From Vibrio sp. JC009 (GTDB lineage: Bacteria > Pseudomonadota > Gammaproteobacteria > Enterobacterales > Vibrionaceae): a DNA stretch of 64,000 nucleotides. The position numbers were made by a program, and so were the translations under genes. Position 1 is the stretch's first letter; the number at the start of each line of letters is the position of its first letter. Location: contig NZ_CP092107.1 in NCBI RefSeq assembly GCF_029016485.1, positions 310,001 through 374,000 on the forward strand, in the 5' to 3' direction. Below are positions 19,432 through 27,907 of this stretch, in pieces. The notes beneath the pieces were generated by a model, which was not told the origin of the DNA, did no database searches, and worked only from the letters and a program-made list of their open reading frames with translations.

Positions 19432-20097
19432 TCATGAAAGAAGATCGGTTACCTGACGTATATCTGAAATTTCAGTGACATGGGGATAACCACTGTTAAG
19501 AATGCTCTGCTCGGTACGGAAATGATAGGTTTTTACACCGGCCTGTACACCAGCCTCCAGCCCTTTGACCGTATCATCGATATAAATACACTCATCAGCA
19601 GAATATCCCATATTCATTGCAGCATATAAGATCAGATCCGGTTCAGGCTTCCAGCTATTGGCGTCAAATCCGGAAAAGTACTTTTCGCCAATTTTGTCCT
19701 TAAGGCCGGTCAGTTTAAGAGAGAGCTCTATTTTCTCTCGCGGGTTATTAGATACAACACAGTAGTCAATACCGAGTTGATCAAGTGCATCCAGCACCTC
19801 CATACTGCCGTCAATGGGTTTCAACCCTACGCTGTATAGCCTTTCTGCCTCTTTGCGGTAGGCCGGTTCCAGCTCATCAAGAGAGAGGCTTATCTCAAGC
19901 CGCTGTTTAATTTCTGTCAAAATTTCAGCCAGCTTTCCGCCGTTAAAATGGGCCATGATATCTTCGCATGTCACCTCTTTAACGCCGAAATCAGTAAACA
20001 CATTCACCAGAGCCTGACAGCACAGCTTTTCACTGTCGACCAGTACACCATCACAATCAAAGATGACGCATTTTATCTTATTGATTTTTATATTCAT
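19432..20097 (-). CDS. HAD-superfamily sugar-phosphate phosphatase (YieH-like)
   Basis: The ATG at 20097 gives 221 residues starting just before the catalytic motif FDCDGVLVDSE (the Asp nucleophile pair at about 12 and 14). Motif II is VVSNNP, motif III includes the Lys in SWKPEPD, and motif IV is YIDDTVKGLEAG. A helical cap lies between motifs I and II, so it belongs to HAD subfamily IA. The KYFSGFDANSWKPEPDL segment resembles E. coli YieH, a 6-phosphogluconate phosphatase; the exact substrate is not decided by sequence. The upstream extension to 20187 has no homologous look. Confidence 0.85.
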   Translation of the reverse strand: MNIKINKIKCVIFDCDGVLVDSEKLCCQALVNVFTDFGVKEVTCEDIMAHFNGGKLAEILTEIKQRLEISLSLDELEPAYRKEAERLYSVGLKPIDGSMEVLDALDQLGIDYCVVSNNPREKIELSLKLTGLKDKIGEKYFSGFDANSWKPEPDLILYAAMNMGYSADECIYIDDTVKGLEAGVQAGVKTYHFRTEQSILNSGYPHVTEISDIRQVTDLLS

Positions 20098-20234
20098 GAG
20101 CAGACCACTTCCAACTAACTTATGCTCTCCATAATAAGCAGGAAAAAGCGAGTCATAACAGCAGAAGCAGCGGATAATGATAAGCAAAGCAGACAGAAAT
20201 AGTGAAACTCGTAATGCGGATCACTATTCGGAGA

Positions 20235-20732
20235 CTATTGGTTAAACCACACTTCCTGATCAGAAATATTCAGATAGGATGCAAGCACACCCGCAACAGT
20301 TGATTTATTAAGCGATGAGGCAGAAGAAGTAATTGTAATGTCGGAAAACAAGGTACGCGTCTTATCTGCACTCATGATAGCGGCAAAGAGCAGTACCTGC
20401 TTCTGAAAGCCCAGATAAATTTTGTGTTCGTCCGAAAGGATGATCTGAGCCAGAAACTCCAGCACACAGGCCTTATCAGAGGCATCATTCCAGCCTTCAG
20501 ACACGAATTGCGCAAACATCACCGTTAACCTGTGAAAATCAACTTCATAGATTTCATACTCTCCGGATTGAACATCTGCCGTTTCTGCCTGAATTTGCCC
20601 GTAGGTCGCGGCCTTTTCTCTTTCCCTGTACAAGTCCCTTCCGCGCAAGCTTTCCGCTGTCGGGTACTTAACATCAACCTGACTGGCAAGCCATCTGTTT
20701 TTCTTTTCAACTAACTCATTTATTGTGGTCAC
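20235..20732 (-). CDS. Hypothetical soluble protein
   Basis: This 165-residue protein has no signal peptide or membrane segment. It is predicted mostly helical, with a charged N-terminal third (WLASQVDVKYPTAESLRGRDLYREREKAA). I do not recognise a family. It starts 25 nt downstream of the small lipoprotein gene at 20758-20862 on the same strand, so the two may share a transcript. Confidence 0.7.
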   Translation of the reverse strand: MTTINELVEKKNRWLASQVDVKYPTAESLRGRDLYREREKAATYGQIQAETADVQSGEYEIYEVDFHRLTVMFAQFVSEGWNDASDKACVLEFLAQIILSDEHKIYLGFQKQVLLFAAIMSADKTRTLFSDITITSSASSLNKSTVAGVLASYLNISDQEVWFNQ

Positions 20733-20757
20733 AAAAACTTCCTATGTTCGGTTTGCA

Positions 20758-20862
20758 TCAGTTCCAGATATCACAAACCGTTGAATTACAGACAGAACCA
20801 GCCGGGCTCGACGCACAACCAGCCAAAGCACACACTAGTATCAATACTAAAACCGCTCTCAT
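20758..20862 (-). CDS. Small predicted lipoprotein, 34 residues
   Basis: ATG at 20862 to TGA at 20758. The product starts MRAVLVLILVCALAGC: a basic residue, a hydrophobic core and the lipobox LAGC with Cys16. The mature peptide is only about 19 residues with two further cysteines (SVCNSTVCDIWN), which could form a disulfide. AGGAAGGG lies just upstream as a good ribosome site. The lipobox, the ribosome site and the tight link to the next gene support a real gene. Its function is unknown; very small entericidin-like or scaffolding lipoproteins are the only general parallels. Confidence 0.72.
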   Translation of the reverse strand: MRAVLVLILVCALAGCASSPAGSVCNSTVCDIWN

Positions 20863-20993
20863 GCACCCTTCCTATTCAAAAATTTGTCACTATTCTATCT
20901 TCCTGCAAATTTTATGCTAGCCCGAGTTGAAAAATGCCAATTTCACCAATATTTTAAAGGTATACCCATTCGTTCACTAACAGGCTAATTATT

Positions 20994-21464
20994 ATGTTAA
21001 AAAAACTGGTCACTCTATCTGCTATCACTCTGGCCCTGACAGCCTGTGACAGCAACGAAGTCGGAGATGTTTCTCTTGGTGCGTTTACACTGACCGATAT
21101 TAAGCTAAATACGCTCACCGACCCTATTGTCAGCGGCGTTACCTGTCATATAGCTTCTATCGAGGCAGACTTTAGCCTCTCTGATCCCAGCGACAGCTCT
21201 ATTGCCTGTCGTCAAACCGGGGAAATAACGGCTGATATGATTGCAAAGATCGACCGTTCCAAAGATGGCGAAGTTGTGTTTACTAAGTCGAAAAGTATTT
21301 TCTTTAAGAACATGAAAGTAAGACGAATATATGATGAAGGTTCACAAACTCTGATGTATCTCTCGTATTCTACCAAAGAGACTTCCGGCAGCTTCAAGCA
21401 TAGCCTGTCAACCGTTCCGCTATGGGGAACACAAGCCTATCAGGAACCAGCTGCGGAGAAATAG
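20994..21464 (+). CDS. creA: CreA family protein
   Basis: This 156-residue protein has a signal peptide with a possible lipobox (LALTAC, Cys18) and the CreA body: EVGDVSLGAF, DPIVSGVTCHI, DPSDSSIACRQTG, and the C-terminal VPLWGTQAY. CreA is a conserved periplasmic protein of unknown function found near creBCD in E. coli; no creBCD genes are here. The gene is divergent from the small lipoprotein gene and lies 174 bp before fhs on the same strand, with a hairpin at 21478-21508 between them. Confidence 0.93.
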   Translation: MLKKLVTLSAITLALTACDSNEVGDVSLGAFTLTDIKLNTLTDPIVSGVTCHIASIEADFSLSDPSDSSIACRQTGEITADMIAKIDRSKDGEVVFTKSKSIFFKNMKVRRIYDEGSQTLMYLSYSTKETSGSFKHSLSTVPLWGTQAYQEPAAEK

Positions 21465-21477
21465 CCACTCCTCTTAA

Positions 21478-21508
21478 CGCCATATTCAGTATTCTGCTGG
21501 ATATGGCG
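21478..21508 (+). terminator. Hairpin between creA and fhs
   Basis: CGCCATAT (21478-21485) pairs with ATATGGCG (21501-21508), 13 nt after the creA stop. No T-run follows directly, so termination is uncertain. Confidence 0.45.
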
Positions 21509-21601
21509 AATCAAAGTCTGTATAACTATCTGCCTCAAAAATACCAAAAAATATTGCTGTTATTTTTCCTTTACAAAGCATATTTGCAGGGTATCATCCC
21601 G

Positions 21602-21617
21602 ACGCAAACGTTTACGT
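21602..21617. promoter_or_regulatory. PurR box upstream of fhs
   Basis: ACGCAAACGTTTACGT matches the PurR operator consensus ACGCAAACGTTTGCGT at 15 of 16 positions and ends 21 bp before the fhs start codon. PurR with hypoxanthine or guanine would repress here. This fits the use of 10-formyl-tetrahydrofolate in purine synthesis. Confidence 0.85.
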
Positions 21618-21638
21618 AACGCATTTATGAGGTAATTA

Positions 21639-23387
21639 ATGCTAAGTGACATAGAAATCTGCCGTTCCGCGCAACTCAAACCAATCGGACAAATCGCTGA
21701 TAAACTCGGCCTGCAGAAGGACGAATTTGTTTCACATGGTCACTATAAAGCAAAAATATCTCTTAACTGCCTTGAGCGCTTATCACATAAATCCGACGGC
21801 AAACTGGTGCTGGTTACCGCGATTACTCCAACTCCCCTTGGCGAAGGCAAAACCGTTACCACTATTGGACTGGCTCAGGGTCTGGCAAAACTCAGGCAGT
21901 CTGTCGCAGCCTGCATCAGGCAGCCGTCTATGGGGCCGGTATTTGGCGTCAAAGGCGGCGCTGCCGGTGGTGGTTATAGTCAGGTTGCTCCGATGGATGA
22001 ACTCAACCTGCACCTTACCGGAGATATCCACGCAGTAACCGCAGCCCACAACCTTGCTTCAGCAGCCATCGATGCCCGTATCTATCACGAGCAGAGATTA
22101 GGTTATAGCGAGTTTCAGGCTAAAACCGGATTAAAGGCACTGAAAATCGATGCTGAGAACGTGGTATGGCGCCGGGTTGTTGACCACAATGACCGCGCCC
22201 TGCGTATGGTCACCATTGGCCACAACGAGCCCGGCAAAACCATTAACGGCTATGAGCGGGCTGAAGGCTTCGATATTTCAGCAGCCTCTGAGCTGATGGC
22301 CATTCTGGCGCTGGCATCCGATCTGAAAGATCTTCGTAAGCGAATTGGCAGCATTGTTCTGGCATACGATCTGGAAGGAAACCCAGTTACCACAGAAGAT
22401 CTGCAGGTGGCCGGCGCCATGACAGTCACCATGCGTGATGCCATAGAGCCGACCATGATGCAGACGCTGGAAGGCGTTCCCACCCTGATTCATTCCGGAC
22501 CTTTTGCCAATATTGCCCACGGAAACTCTTCGATTATTGCCGATAAAGTTGCCCTGAAGCTTTGCGACTATACCGTCACTGAGGCCGGATTCGGCTCCGA
22601 TATGGGCTTTGAAAAAGCCTGCAATATTAAAGCAGCGGCATCAGGGAAAGCGCCGGACTGCGCTGTTATCGTTGCAACTTTACGCGGCCTTAAAGCGAAC
22701 TCCGGGCTATACGATCTCAGACCGGGACAACCCCTGCCCGATTCATTGTTTGAAAGCGATGAAAAGGCACTTGAAGCCGGTTTTGAAAACCTGCTCTGGC
22801 ATATCAAAAACGTAACCCGCTATGGCGTTCCGGCGGTCGTTGCCATTAACCGTTTTCCTCAGGACTCTCAAGCCGAACTGGATTGGCTGGCGAACAAAAT
22901 TGACGAGCTAACGCTGCCGGTTTCCGTTGCTATCAGCACCTCATTTGCCGAAGGTGGACACGGAGCGGCACAGCTTGCTGAAAAGGTGGTTCTTGCCTGT
23001 AACAGCGAAGCGTCATTTAACAGACTCTACAGCGAAGAACACAGCCTGGAAGAAAAGCTGATGAGCATAGCAGAAGTTGGCTACGGCGCATGTTGTGTGA
23101 CATTATCACAAAAAGCGAAGCAGCAGCTTTCGCATTACAAGCGCCTTGGCTATGAGAAACTTGCAGTATGCATGGCAAAAACACCGCTTTCCATTTCAAG
23201 CGACTCTTCCCTGAAAGGCGCGCCACAGGGATTTGAGATAGAAATTAAAGAGCTGCGATTATGCGCAGGCGCCGGGTTTATCTACGCACTGACAGGTAAT
23301 GTAATGACAATGCCAGGCCTGCCGGAGAAACCTGCATTTATGAGCCTGGACATTGATGAAGACGGGAATGTGACTGGTTTAAGCTAG
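21639..23387 (+). CDS. fhs: Formate-tetrahydrofolate ligase
   Basis: This 582-residue protein is the full length of 10-formyl-THF synthetase. The ATP-binding P-loop [10 protein letters not shown] is at residues 63-72, [19 protein letters not shown] follows, and the C-terminal half carries the folate-site segments ([19 protein letters not shown]). It makes 10-formyl-THF from formate, ATP and THF in the cytoplasm. GAGG precedes the ATG. The PurR box upstream suggests purine-responsive control. Its stop codon overlaps the stop of the convergent OmpA-family gene by four bases. Confidence 0.97.
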   Translation: MLSDIEICRSAQLKPIGQIADKLGLQKDEFVSHGHYKAKISLNCLERLSHKSDGKLVLVTAITPTPLGEGKTVTTIGLAQGLAKLRQSVAACIRQPSMGPVFGVKGGAAGGGYSQVAPMDELNLHLTGDIHAVTAAHNLASAAIDARIYHEQRLGYSEFQAKTGLKALKIDAENVVWRRVVDHNDRALRMVTIGHNEPGKTINGYERAEGFDISAASELMAILALASDLKDLRKRIGSIVLAYDLEGNPVTTEDLQVAGAMTVTMRDAIEPTMMQTLEGVPTLIHSGPFANIAHGNSSIIADKVALKLCDYTVTEAGFGSDMGFEKACNIKAAASGKAPDCAVIVATLRGLKANSGLYDLRPGQPLPDSLFESDEKALEAGFENLLWHIKNVTRYGVPAVVAINRFPQDSQAELDWLANKIDELTLPVSVAISTSFAEGGHGAAQLAEKVVLACNSEASFNRLYSEEHSLEEKLMSIAEVGYGACCVTLSQKAKQQLSHYKRLGYEKLAVCMAKTPLSISSDSSLKGAPQGFEIEIKELRLCAGAGFIYALTGNVMTMPGLPEKPAFMSLDIDEDGNVTGLS

Positions 23388-24016
23388 TTCTGCATAACAA
23401 ACGATAACTCCACACGCCGGTTACATGCTCTTCCTGACTTAGTACTGTTGCTGCATTTAGGCATGTAATCGCCGTATCCTCGGGTATAAATCGACGCTGA
23501 TGAGACGTTGTATTTCATTAACTCTGATTTCACCATGTTTGCCCTGCGCTGCGAAAGGCTTTCATTTACTGCAGAACTGCCTGTGCTGTCTGTATGTCCC
23601 TCAATAATCACATCAATATACGGCATCTGAGAGACATAAGCCCCTATCTGATTTAGCAGGTATAGCGAGTCACCGGACACTCTGTCAGAGCCTGGCGTAA
23701 ACTCAACTTTTCTTTTCAGCTTCACAATTAAATGATCACCAGGCAAAACCTCGTGCTCAATCCCCATTTGAGAAAGAAATAGAGTAAACGCGTCGGAAGG
23801 ACCACTTCTTCTCACTCCATAGGGGCCTTCAACCATATTGGTCTGAACACTCTGGACCAGTCCGGTTTGCTGCTCTGGTTCACCCCATTCAGGATGCAGC
23901 AGCATAGCCTCATTTTGAGGGGCCACATCCAGCATTGAACCAGGCATAATTTTGGACATCTGGGGGGCAGCACATCCGCTTAATGCCAAAACTAACAGAA
24001 TTAACCAATTTCTCAT
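23384..24016 (-). CDS. OmpA-family lipoprotein
   Basis: The ATG at 24016 gives 210 residues starting [15 protein letters not shown], with lipobox ALSGC (Cys15). A middle region of about 90 residues is unassigned. The C-terminal OmpA/peptidoglycan-binding domain (about 105-210) has the landmarks [16 protein letters not shown] and NRRVEL. It should be an outer-membrane lipoprotein gripping peptidoglycan. The central region ([21 protein letters not shown]) does not match Pal or YiaD closely. The gene is convergent with fhs and overlaps it by four bases. Confidence 0.9.
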   Translation of the reverse strand: MRNWLILLVLALSGCAAPQMSKIMPGSMLDVAPQNEAMLLHPEWGEPEQQTGLVQSVQTNMVEGPYGVRRSGPSDAFTLFLSQMGIEHEVLPGDHLIVKLKRKVEFTPGSDRVSGDSLYLLNQIGAYVSQMPYIDVIIEGHTDSTGSSAVNESLSQRRANMVKSELMKYNVSSASIYTRGYGDYMPKCSNSTKSGRACNRRVELSFVMQN

Positions 24017-24173
24017 GTCTTCTACCAAGGTGAACTTATCCCGATGTCAGTTTTATCGGCGTATAATCAAATATCTTTAGTCATGATTCTGTCAGCTTTG
24101 CGAAGCGCCTGCTTTTCTGTATCGACAACTGCATGTAGAATCGCACTCTGTCTCAATAAAACCGTTAATAATT

Positions 24174-24800
24174 ATGCTAAAAGTCATTTTCAAAAGCCTT
24201 ATCGTTATTTTAGCTGTATTTTCTACAGTAGCCTGCAGCGACAGCAGTAACGCGCCAAGTGAAGGTAAGCAGTACTCCGTGCTGCCAAAAGATCTGAGTC
24301 ACCTTAATCTTTCTCCTGTGACCGAAATATTCTCTCTTACCTGCGGACACTGCAGGAACATGGAACATATGCTGCCAGAGATTGAAAAGCTGACTAATCA
24401 GGAAGTCGGCAAAGTTCATGTCACTTTTAATCAAAGCGCGCAGGTTACCGCTCTGTTTTACTACGCTGCAGTGATGCAACTGAATAAAACGCCGGATGCA
24501 CAGATGATGGACGAGCTGTTTTCAGCCATTCAGATGCAGGACTCGACAATGACTGATCAGAAAGCAGCGGTAGAAAATGCCTTTATTTCCAGAGATCTGA
24601 AGAGCCCGTATAAAATGGACCAGACTGAGCTGGATGCACTTAGCCAGTTGATCTCCACCGCGGACACTGTGACTCAGGATGGTGAAATTAATGCGGTACC
24701 AACCTTTATCATTAAAGGTAAATATCAGATTATTACTGAAGGCCATCAATCATTAGAAGAAATGGCAGCAACAATTAACTATCTTCTTAACCAGAAATAA
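24174..24800 (+). CDS. DsbA-like thiol:disulfide protein, predicted lipoprotein
   Basis: This 208-residue protein has a signal peptide with a plausible lipobox ending at Cys21 (FSTVAC). The thioredoxin-fold active site is CGHC (in IFSLTCGHCRNM), followed by the helical insertion typical of DsbA and the cis-proline loop AVPTFII. Classical DsbA has CPHC; a CGHC dipeptide, as in protein disulfide isomerases, implies a different redox potential. It probably oxidises or isomerises disulfides on the periplasmic side of a membrane. It is followed after 17 nt by a membrane-anchored FKBP gene, suggesting a folding pair. Confidence 0.87.
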   Translation: MLKVIFKSLIVILAVFSTVACSDSSNAPSEGKQYSVLPKDLSHLNLSPVTEIFSLTCGHCRNMEHMLPEIEKLTNQEVGKVHVTFNQSAQVTALFYYAAVMQLNKTPDAQMMDELFSAIQMQDSTMTDQKAAVENAFISRDLKSPYKMDQTELDALSQLISTADTVTQDGEINAVPTFIIKGKYQIITEGHQSLEEMAATINYLLNQK

Positions 24801-24817
24801 CAACTCAAGGAAACAAG

Positions 24818-25291
24818 GTGTCTAAATTTATTTTCCCAATTCTGATTTTTGTTCTTGCAGCTTTCTTTATCTACAGAACATGGACAAATCACAAAGCGGC
24901 TGATGAAAATTTCGCAGCAGGTCAGGCATTCCTTAGCGACAATGCTAAAAAGGAAGGTGTTATCACAACAGAGAGCGGCCTTCAGTATAAAGTGCTTCAG
25001 GAAGGAACCGGTACTGTTCACCCTGCTGCAAACAGCCGCGTTAAAGTTCACTACCACGGCACTCTGATTGACGGAACCGTATTTGACAGCTCAGTTGACA
25101 GAAACGAACCTATTGCATTTGGTCTGAATCAGGTGATTAAAGGCTGGCAGGAAGGTCTTCAGTATATGGTTGAAGGACAGAAAGTTCGCCTGTTTATCCC
25201 AAGCACACTTGGCTACGGAAAAAATGGTACCGGCCCTATCCCACCGTCAGCCACTCTGATTTTTGATGTTGAATTGTTGGAGATTCAATAG
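24818..25291 (+). CDS. FKBP-type peptidyl-prolyl isomerase, membrane-anchored
   Basis: The start is a GTG at 24818, preceded by AAGGAAAC. The 157-residue product begins with one hydrophobic segment (FIFPILIFVLAAFFIY, about 4-20), a linker, and one FKBP domain (about 50-157) with VKVHYHGTLIDGTVFDSS, GLNQVIKGWQEGLQ and the final FDVELLEI. The hydrophobic segment has no clear cleavage site, so I read it as an N-terminal anchor with the isomerase in the periplasm. It lies 17 nt after the DsbA-like gene, likely one operon. Confidence 0.92.
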   Translation: MSKFIFPILIFVLAAFFIYRTWTNHKAADENFAAGQAFLSDNAKKEGVITTESGLQYKVLQEGTGTVHPAANSRVKVHYHGTLIDGTVFDSSVDRNEPIAFGLNQVIKGWQEGLQYMVEGQKVRLFIPSTLGYGKNGTGPIPPSATLIFDVELLEIQ

Positions 25292-25316
25292 ACGTTTACT
25301 GATATGCCAATATGTC

Positions 25317-25423
25317 GTCATTCCTGCGAAGGCAGGAATCTAGTTACAGCAAGCCGTAGGGCCAATAGAAATATTTGAATTTACAGCGCGTTGTAAGTAG
25401 ATCCCCGCCTTCGCGGGGATGAC
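25317..25423. repeat. Pair of inverted REP-like units
   Basis: Unit one (25317-25343) starts GTCATTCCTGCGAAGGCAGG. Unit two (25398-25423) is the inverted relative, TAGATCCCCGCCTTCGCGGG followed by GATGAC. Each unit is itself a palindrome, and together they give a roughly 107-bp element with inverted ends. Single relatives lie at 5000-5022 and 31625-31647. Confidence 0.75.
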
Positions 25424-25460
25424 ATAGTACTCATCTATAACGCAAACCTAATTTATTCCC

Positions 25461-26243
25461 TCAAATCCTGTTCTTATACTGCTCCGGGGTTTCACCGGCG
25501 TACTTTTTAAACATAGAAATAAACGGACTCGCCTGTTTATATCCCAGCGTCAGAGCGGCTTCTTTTACCGACATCCCCTGCTTAAGCAAAGTCATAGAGT
25601 GCAAATATTTTGCCCTGATTCGCCACTCGGTAAAGCTCATACCCAGCTCACTCTGGCAGTGCCTTGCCAACGTTCGCTCCGTGGTATGGACCTTTTCAGC
25701 CCAGCTTCCTAAAGACATATCATTCAGCGGATCCTCTTCCAGAGCCTGCAGTATCGGCTGAAGATGTTTATGGCTGCTGCTGGGCAAAAAGTGCTGTTGC
25801 TCTTTACTGATAGCCAGTTGATCCAAAAGCACATTTGCCAGACGCTGATCAGGAATAGACTCTGCCACGCTGATTTCTCTTTGTCTGAAATCTTCAATGA
25901 TTGCTGAAACAATGGGCGTCACACTGATAAGGCAAGTGTGCTTTGGCATTTCTGCGGCCCTGCTCTGATCTATGTTCAAAGAGCAGTAGTTAAGGGGCTT
26001 GCGGTTATAGCTGTAGTGTAAAACACCGGCAGGAACCCAGATAGCAAGGTGAGGCGGTGCAAGAAAACGCATCCCTTCGGCATTCAGTTCCAGTGTACCG
26101 CCATTAATAATCTGCAATTGGCCCCAGGAGTGAGAATGCTGACGGGTTTCAGTGTTCTCCCTGAAAGCATCAAAATTCATAAATATCTCAGATGGTGCTG
26201 CATCAATATCCAGCGATGGATGAAGCCTTTTCCCTTTTGCCAT
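25461..26243 (-). CDS. AraC-family transcriptional regulator
   Basis: This 260-residue protein has an N-terminal cupin-type domain (about 15-110: QHSHSWGQLQIINGG, PPHLAIWVPAGVLHYS) and a C-terminal double helix-turn-helix (about 165-258: LGSWAEKVHTTERTLARHC and VKEAALTLGYKQASPFISMFKK, then GETPEQYK). The cupin with its His-rich start suggests a small-molecule or metal-responsive regulator. It is divergent from the two-domain redoxin gene at 26383, a possible target. The ligand is unknown. Confidence 0.92.
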   Translation of the reverse strand: MAKGKRLHPSLDIDAAPSEIFMNFDAFRENTETRQHSHSWGQLQIINGGTLELNAEGMRFLAPPHLAIWVPAGVLHYSYNRKPLNYCSLNIDQSRAAEMPKHTCLISVTPIVSAIIEDFRQREISVAESIPDQRLANVLLDQLAISKEQQHFLPSSSHKHLQPILQALEEDPLNDMSLGSWAEKVHTTERTLARHCQSELGMSFTEWRIRAKYLHSMTLLKQGMSVKEAALTLGYKQASPFISMFKKYAGETPEQYKNRI

Positions 26244-26382
26244 TCTGCTTTCCGTTTACTACGTCTGATTAGCGATATATATCAGAATCAGGTAAAAATA
26301 GAAAGATTGAGCAACGAATGTGTAATAATTACTTAGGTTTCCCGTTCTATATAGTTACTTCATAATTATCAGGAATTTTTCA

Positions 26383-26994
26383 ATGACAACACCGGTTAAA
26401 ATTACACTCTATCGCTGGGCTGGAAGCTGGGGGCCATTCAAGGTCAATATCCCTTGCGGCGAATGTACGCTGACCAAAGATATTCTCAAAGACACCTTTG
26501 AAAACGAACTGGCAGATGTCCCTGTGGAACTGGAAGTAAAAGACTGGCTTTCTGTATGGTGGGAACCGCTGAGACACGGCGCATGGCACGCCCCTATTGT
26601 TATGGTGGAAGGATCGGTTGTCAGCCAGGGAGAAGCACTAAACCGGGGTCTCTTGGTGCAATCCGTAATCAAAGTCTGGACAGCGCGGGATACGCTAAAA
26701 GGTAATATCGTCTACGGCAAAGCGACCTGCCCGTTTTGTATTAAAGCGAAAAAGATACTTGATAATGCAGGGGTGAATTATCAATATTGCGACGTGGTAA
26801 AAGACAGTGCCGCCCTTTACCGGATGATACCTGAAGTCAAAGCTCATATTGGCGAAAAAACACCGGTAACCGTGCCGCAAATCTGGCTTGAGGGTAAATA
26901 CATAGGTGGAGCAGATCAGCTGGAACAGATGGTAAAAGAGGACAAACTGCCCCTCTCATCAGACAATGTTATCGAAATGGAATCCAGAATTTAG
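26383..26994 (+). CDS. Two-domain redoxin: CGEC thioredoxin-like plus CPFC glutaredoxin
   Basis: This 203-residue protein has an N-terminal region (about 5-85) with CGEC (Cys25/Cys28) and a later APIVMVEGSVVSQG that looks like the cis-proline strand of a thioredoxin fold. The C-terminal glutaredoxin (about 108-190) has CPFC (Cys116/Cys119), TVPQIWLEGKYIGG and the GAD glutathione-binding turn. AGGA precedes the ATG. I infer a cytoplasmic dithiol reductase with two active sites in series. It is divergent from an AraC regulator. The assignment of the N-terminal half is less sure than that of the C-terminal half. Confidence 0.85.
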   Translation: MTTPVKITLYRWAGSWGPFKVNIPCGECTLTKDILKDTFENELADVPVELEVKDWLSVWWEPLRHGAWHAPIVMVEGSVVSQGEALNRGLLVQSVIKVWTARDTLKGNIVYGKATCPFCIKAKKILDNAGVNYQYCDVVKDSAALYRMIPEVKAHIGEKTPVTVPQIWLEGKYIGGADQLEQMVKEDKLPLSSDNVIEMESRI

Positions 26995-27121
26995 GTAGCT
27001 GATAATAATATCAATCGCGATCGCATTAACATCATTTTGCTTGCTCACAGATATGGATACTTTGCCCGGTTATGCTACTATTTCCACTCTCAGGGACAGG
27101 TAGTATTTTATTGTTAAGATT

Positions 27122-27616
27122 ATGTTCAAAAACAGTTTCTTTTTTAAACTAATAAGGCGCAAAGAGAAAAATAGCGCCGGAAGCAACTGCGCTAAAACCA
27201 CATTTCATCGTAGCCACTATATAAAAAAGCACCCTGAAGGTGATGATATCTGGGGGACAAAAGTGGGCGGCAAACTGATGCTGGGCAAACTGGAAAACGT
27301 GAAGAAAAGCATCGATTACTGGTACGACACGAAAGTTATTGTTCCGCCTGCTCATTTTGACTCTATCCCCGGCAGACCAACAGACCGCAAGATAGTTGAG
27401 TATAAAGGCTTTAAAATCATTAATGACAAAGGCGGAGAAAGAGACTGGTATGTTACCTACAAAGGCAAATTGCTGAAAGGCTCAAAAGCAGCGATTGAAA
27501 AAAGAATCGACACTGCAATCCAGCGTGCCCAGGCAAGAAGAGATGCCAAGATCAACCAATCAATCGAAATGGCCCTGAGCAAAGATAAAAAAGAAAAAGA
27601 AACAACAGCCGCATAG
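27122..27616 (+). CDS. DUF3319-like basic protein
   Basis: This 164-residue protein is strongly basic. Its middle part carries a repeated theme: GTKVGGKLMLGKLENVKKSIDYW and later WYVTYKGKLLKGSKAAIEKRID look like two copies of a short domain. A charged helical tail follows (about 135-164). It resembles DUF3319 proteins of vibrios as I remember them; no function is known. There is no signal peptide. A tandem 7-bp repeat lies just after the gene. Confidence 0.68.
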   Translation: MFKNSFFFKLIRRKEKNSAGSNCAKTTFHRSHYIKKHPEGDDIWGTKVGGKLMLGKLENVKKSIDYWYDTKVIVPPAHFDSIPGRPTDRKIVEYKGFKIINDKGGERDWYVTYKGKLLKGSKAAIEKRIDTAIQRAQARRDAKINQSIEMALSKDKKEKETTAA

Positions 27617-27654
27617 CAACATATCACTCCGGATTTAAACCAAAGGTGAACCGT

Positions 27655-27686
27655 AACCTGCAACCTGCAACCTGCAACCTGCAACC
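27655..27686. repeat. Tandem 7-bp repeat (AACCTGC)
   Basis: Four exact copies of AACCTGC plus a partial fifth, lying after the 27122-27616 gene and just before the terminator of the convergent small gene. Such short repeats can change copy number by slippage. Confidence 0.9.
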
Positions 27687-27694
27687 CATCCTAT

Positions 27695-27720
27695 AAAAAA
27701 GCCCTGAACAATATCAGGGC
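27695..27720 (-). terminator. Terminator of the 45-residue protein gene
   Basis: GCCCTGA (27701-27707) pairs with TCAGGGC (27714-27720). On the minus strand the stem is followed by six T, 11 nt after the stop at 27731. Confidence 0.85.
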
Positions 27721-27730
27721 CTTAAAATTC

Positions 27731-27868
27731 TTATTTTACAAGCTTCTTGAAAAACTTCTTCACGCTTGATTGCTTCTTCTGCTTTTGCGGCTTACCGTAA
27801 AGCGCTTCATGAATCATTTCTTTCGCAACAAGATTACTAACGTAAACGGCACCGATATCGTTACCCAT
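27731..27868 (-). CDS. Small basic protein, 45 residues
   Basis: ATG at 27868 to TAA at 27731. The product starts MGNDIGAVYVSNLVAKEMIH and has a very basic C-terminal half (KPQKQKKQSSVKKFFKKLVK). GAGG stands at a good distance before the ATG, a strong promoter lies at 27912-27939 and a clean terminator follows, so the unit is complete. The basic tail suggests binding to nucleic acid, ribosome or membrane, but no family is recognised. A perfect CRP site overlaps its -10 box, which suggests repression by cAMP-CRP. Confidence 0.75.
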   Translation of the reverse strand: MGNDIGAVYVSNLVAKEMIHEALYGKPQKQKKQSSVKKFFKKLVK

Positions 27869-27907
27869 GACAAACCTCACAAATATGTAATTTATTTACT
27901 TTCTGAT

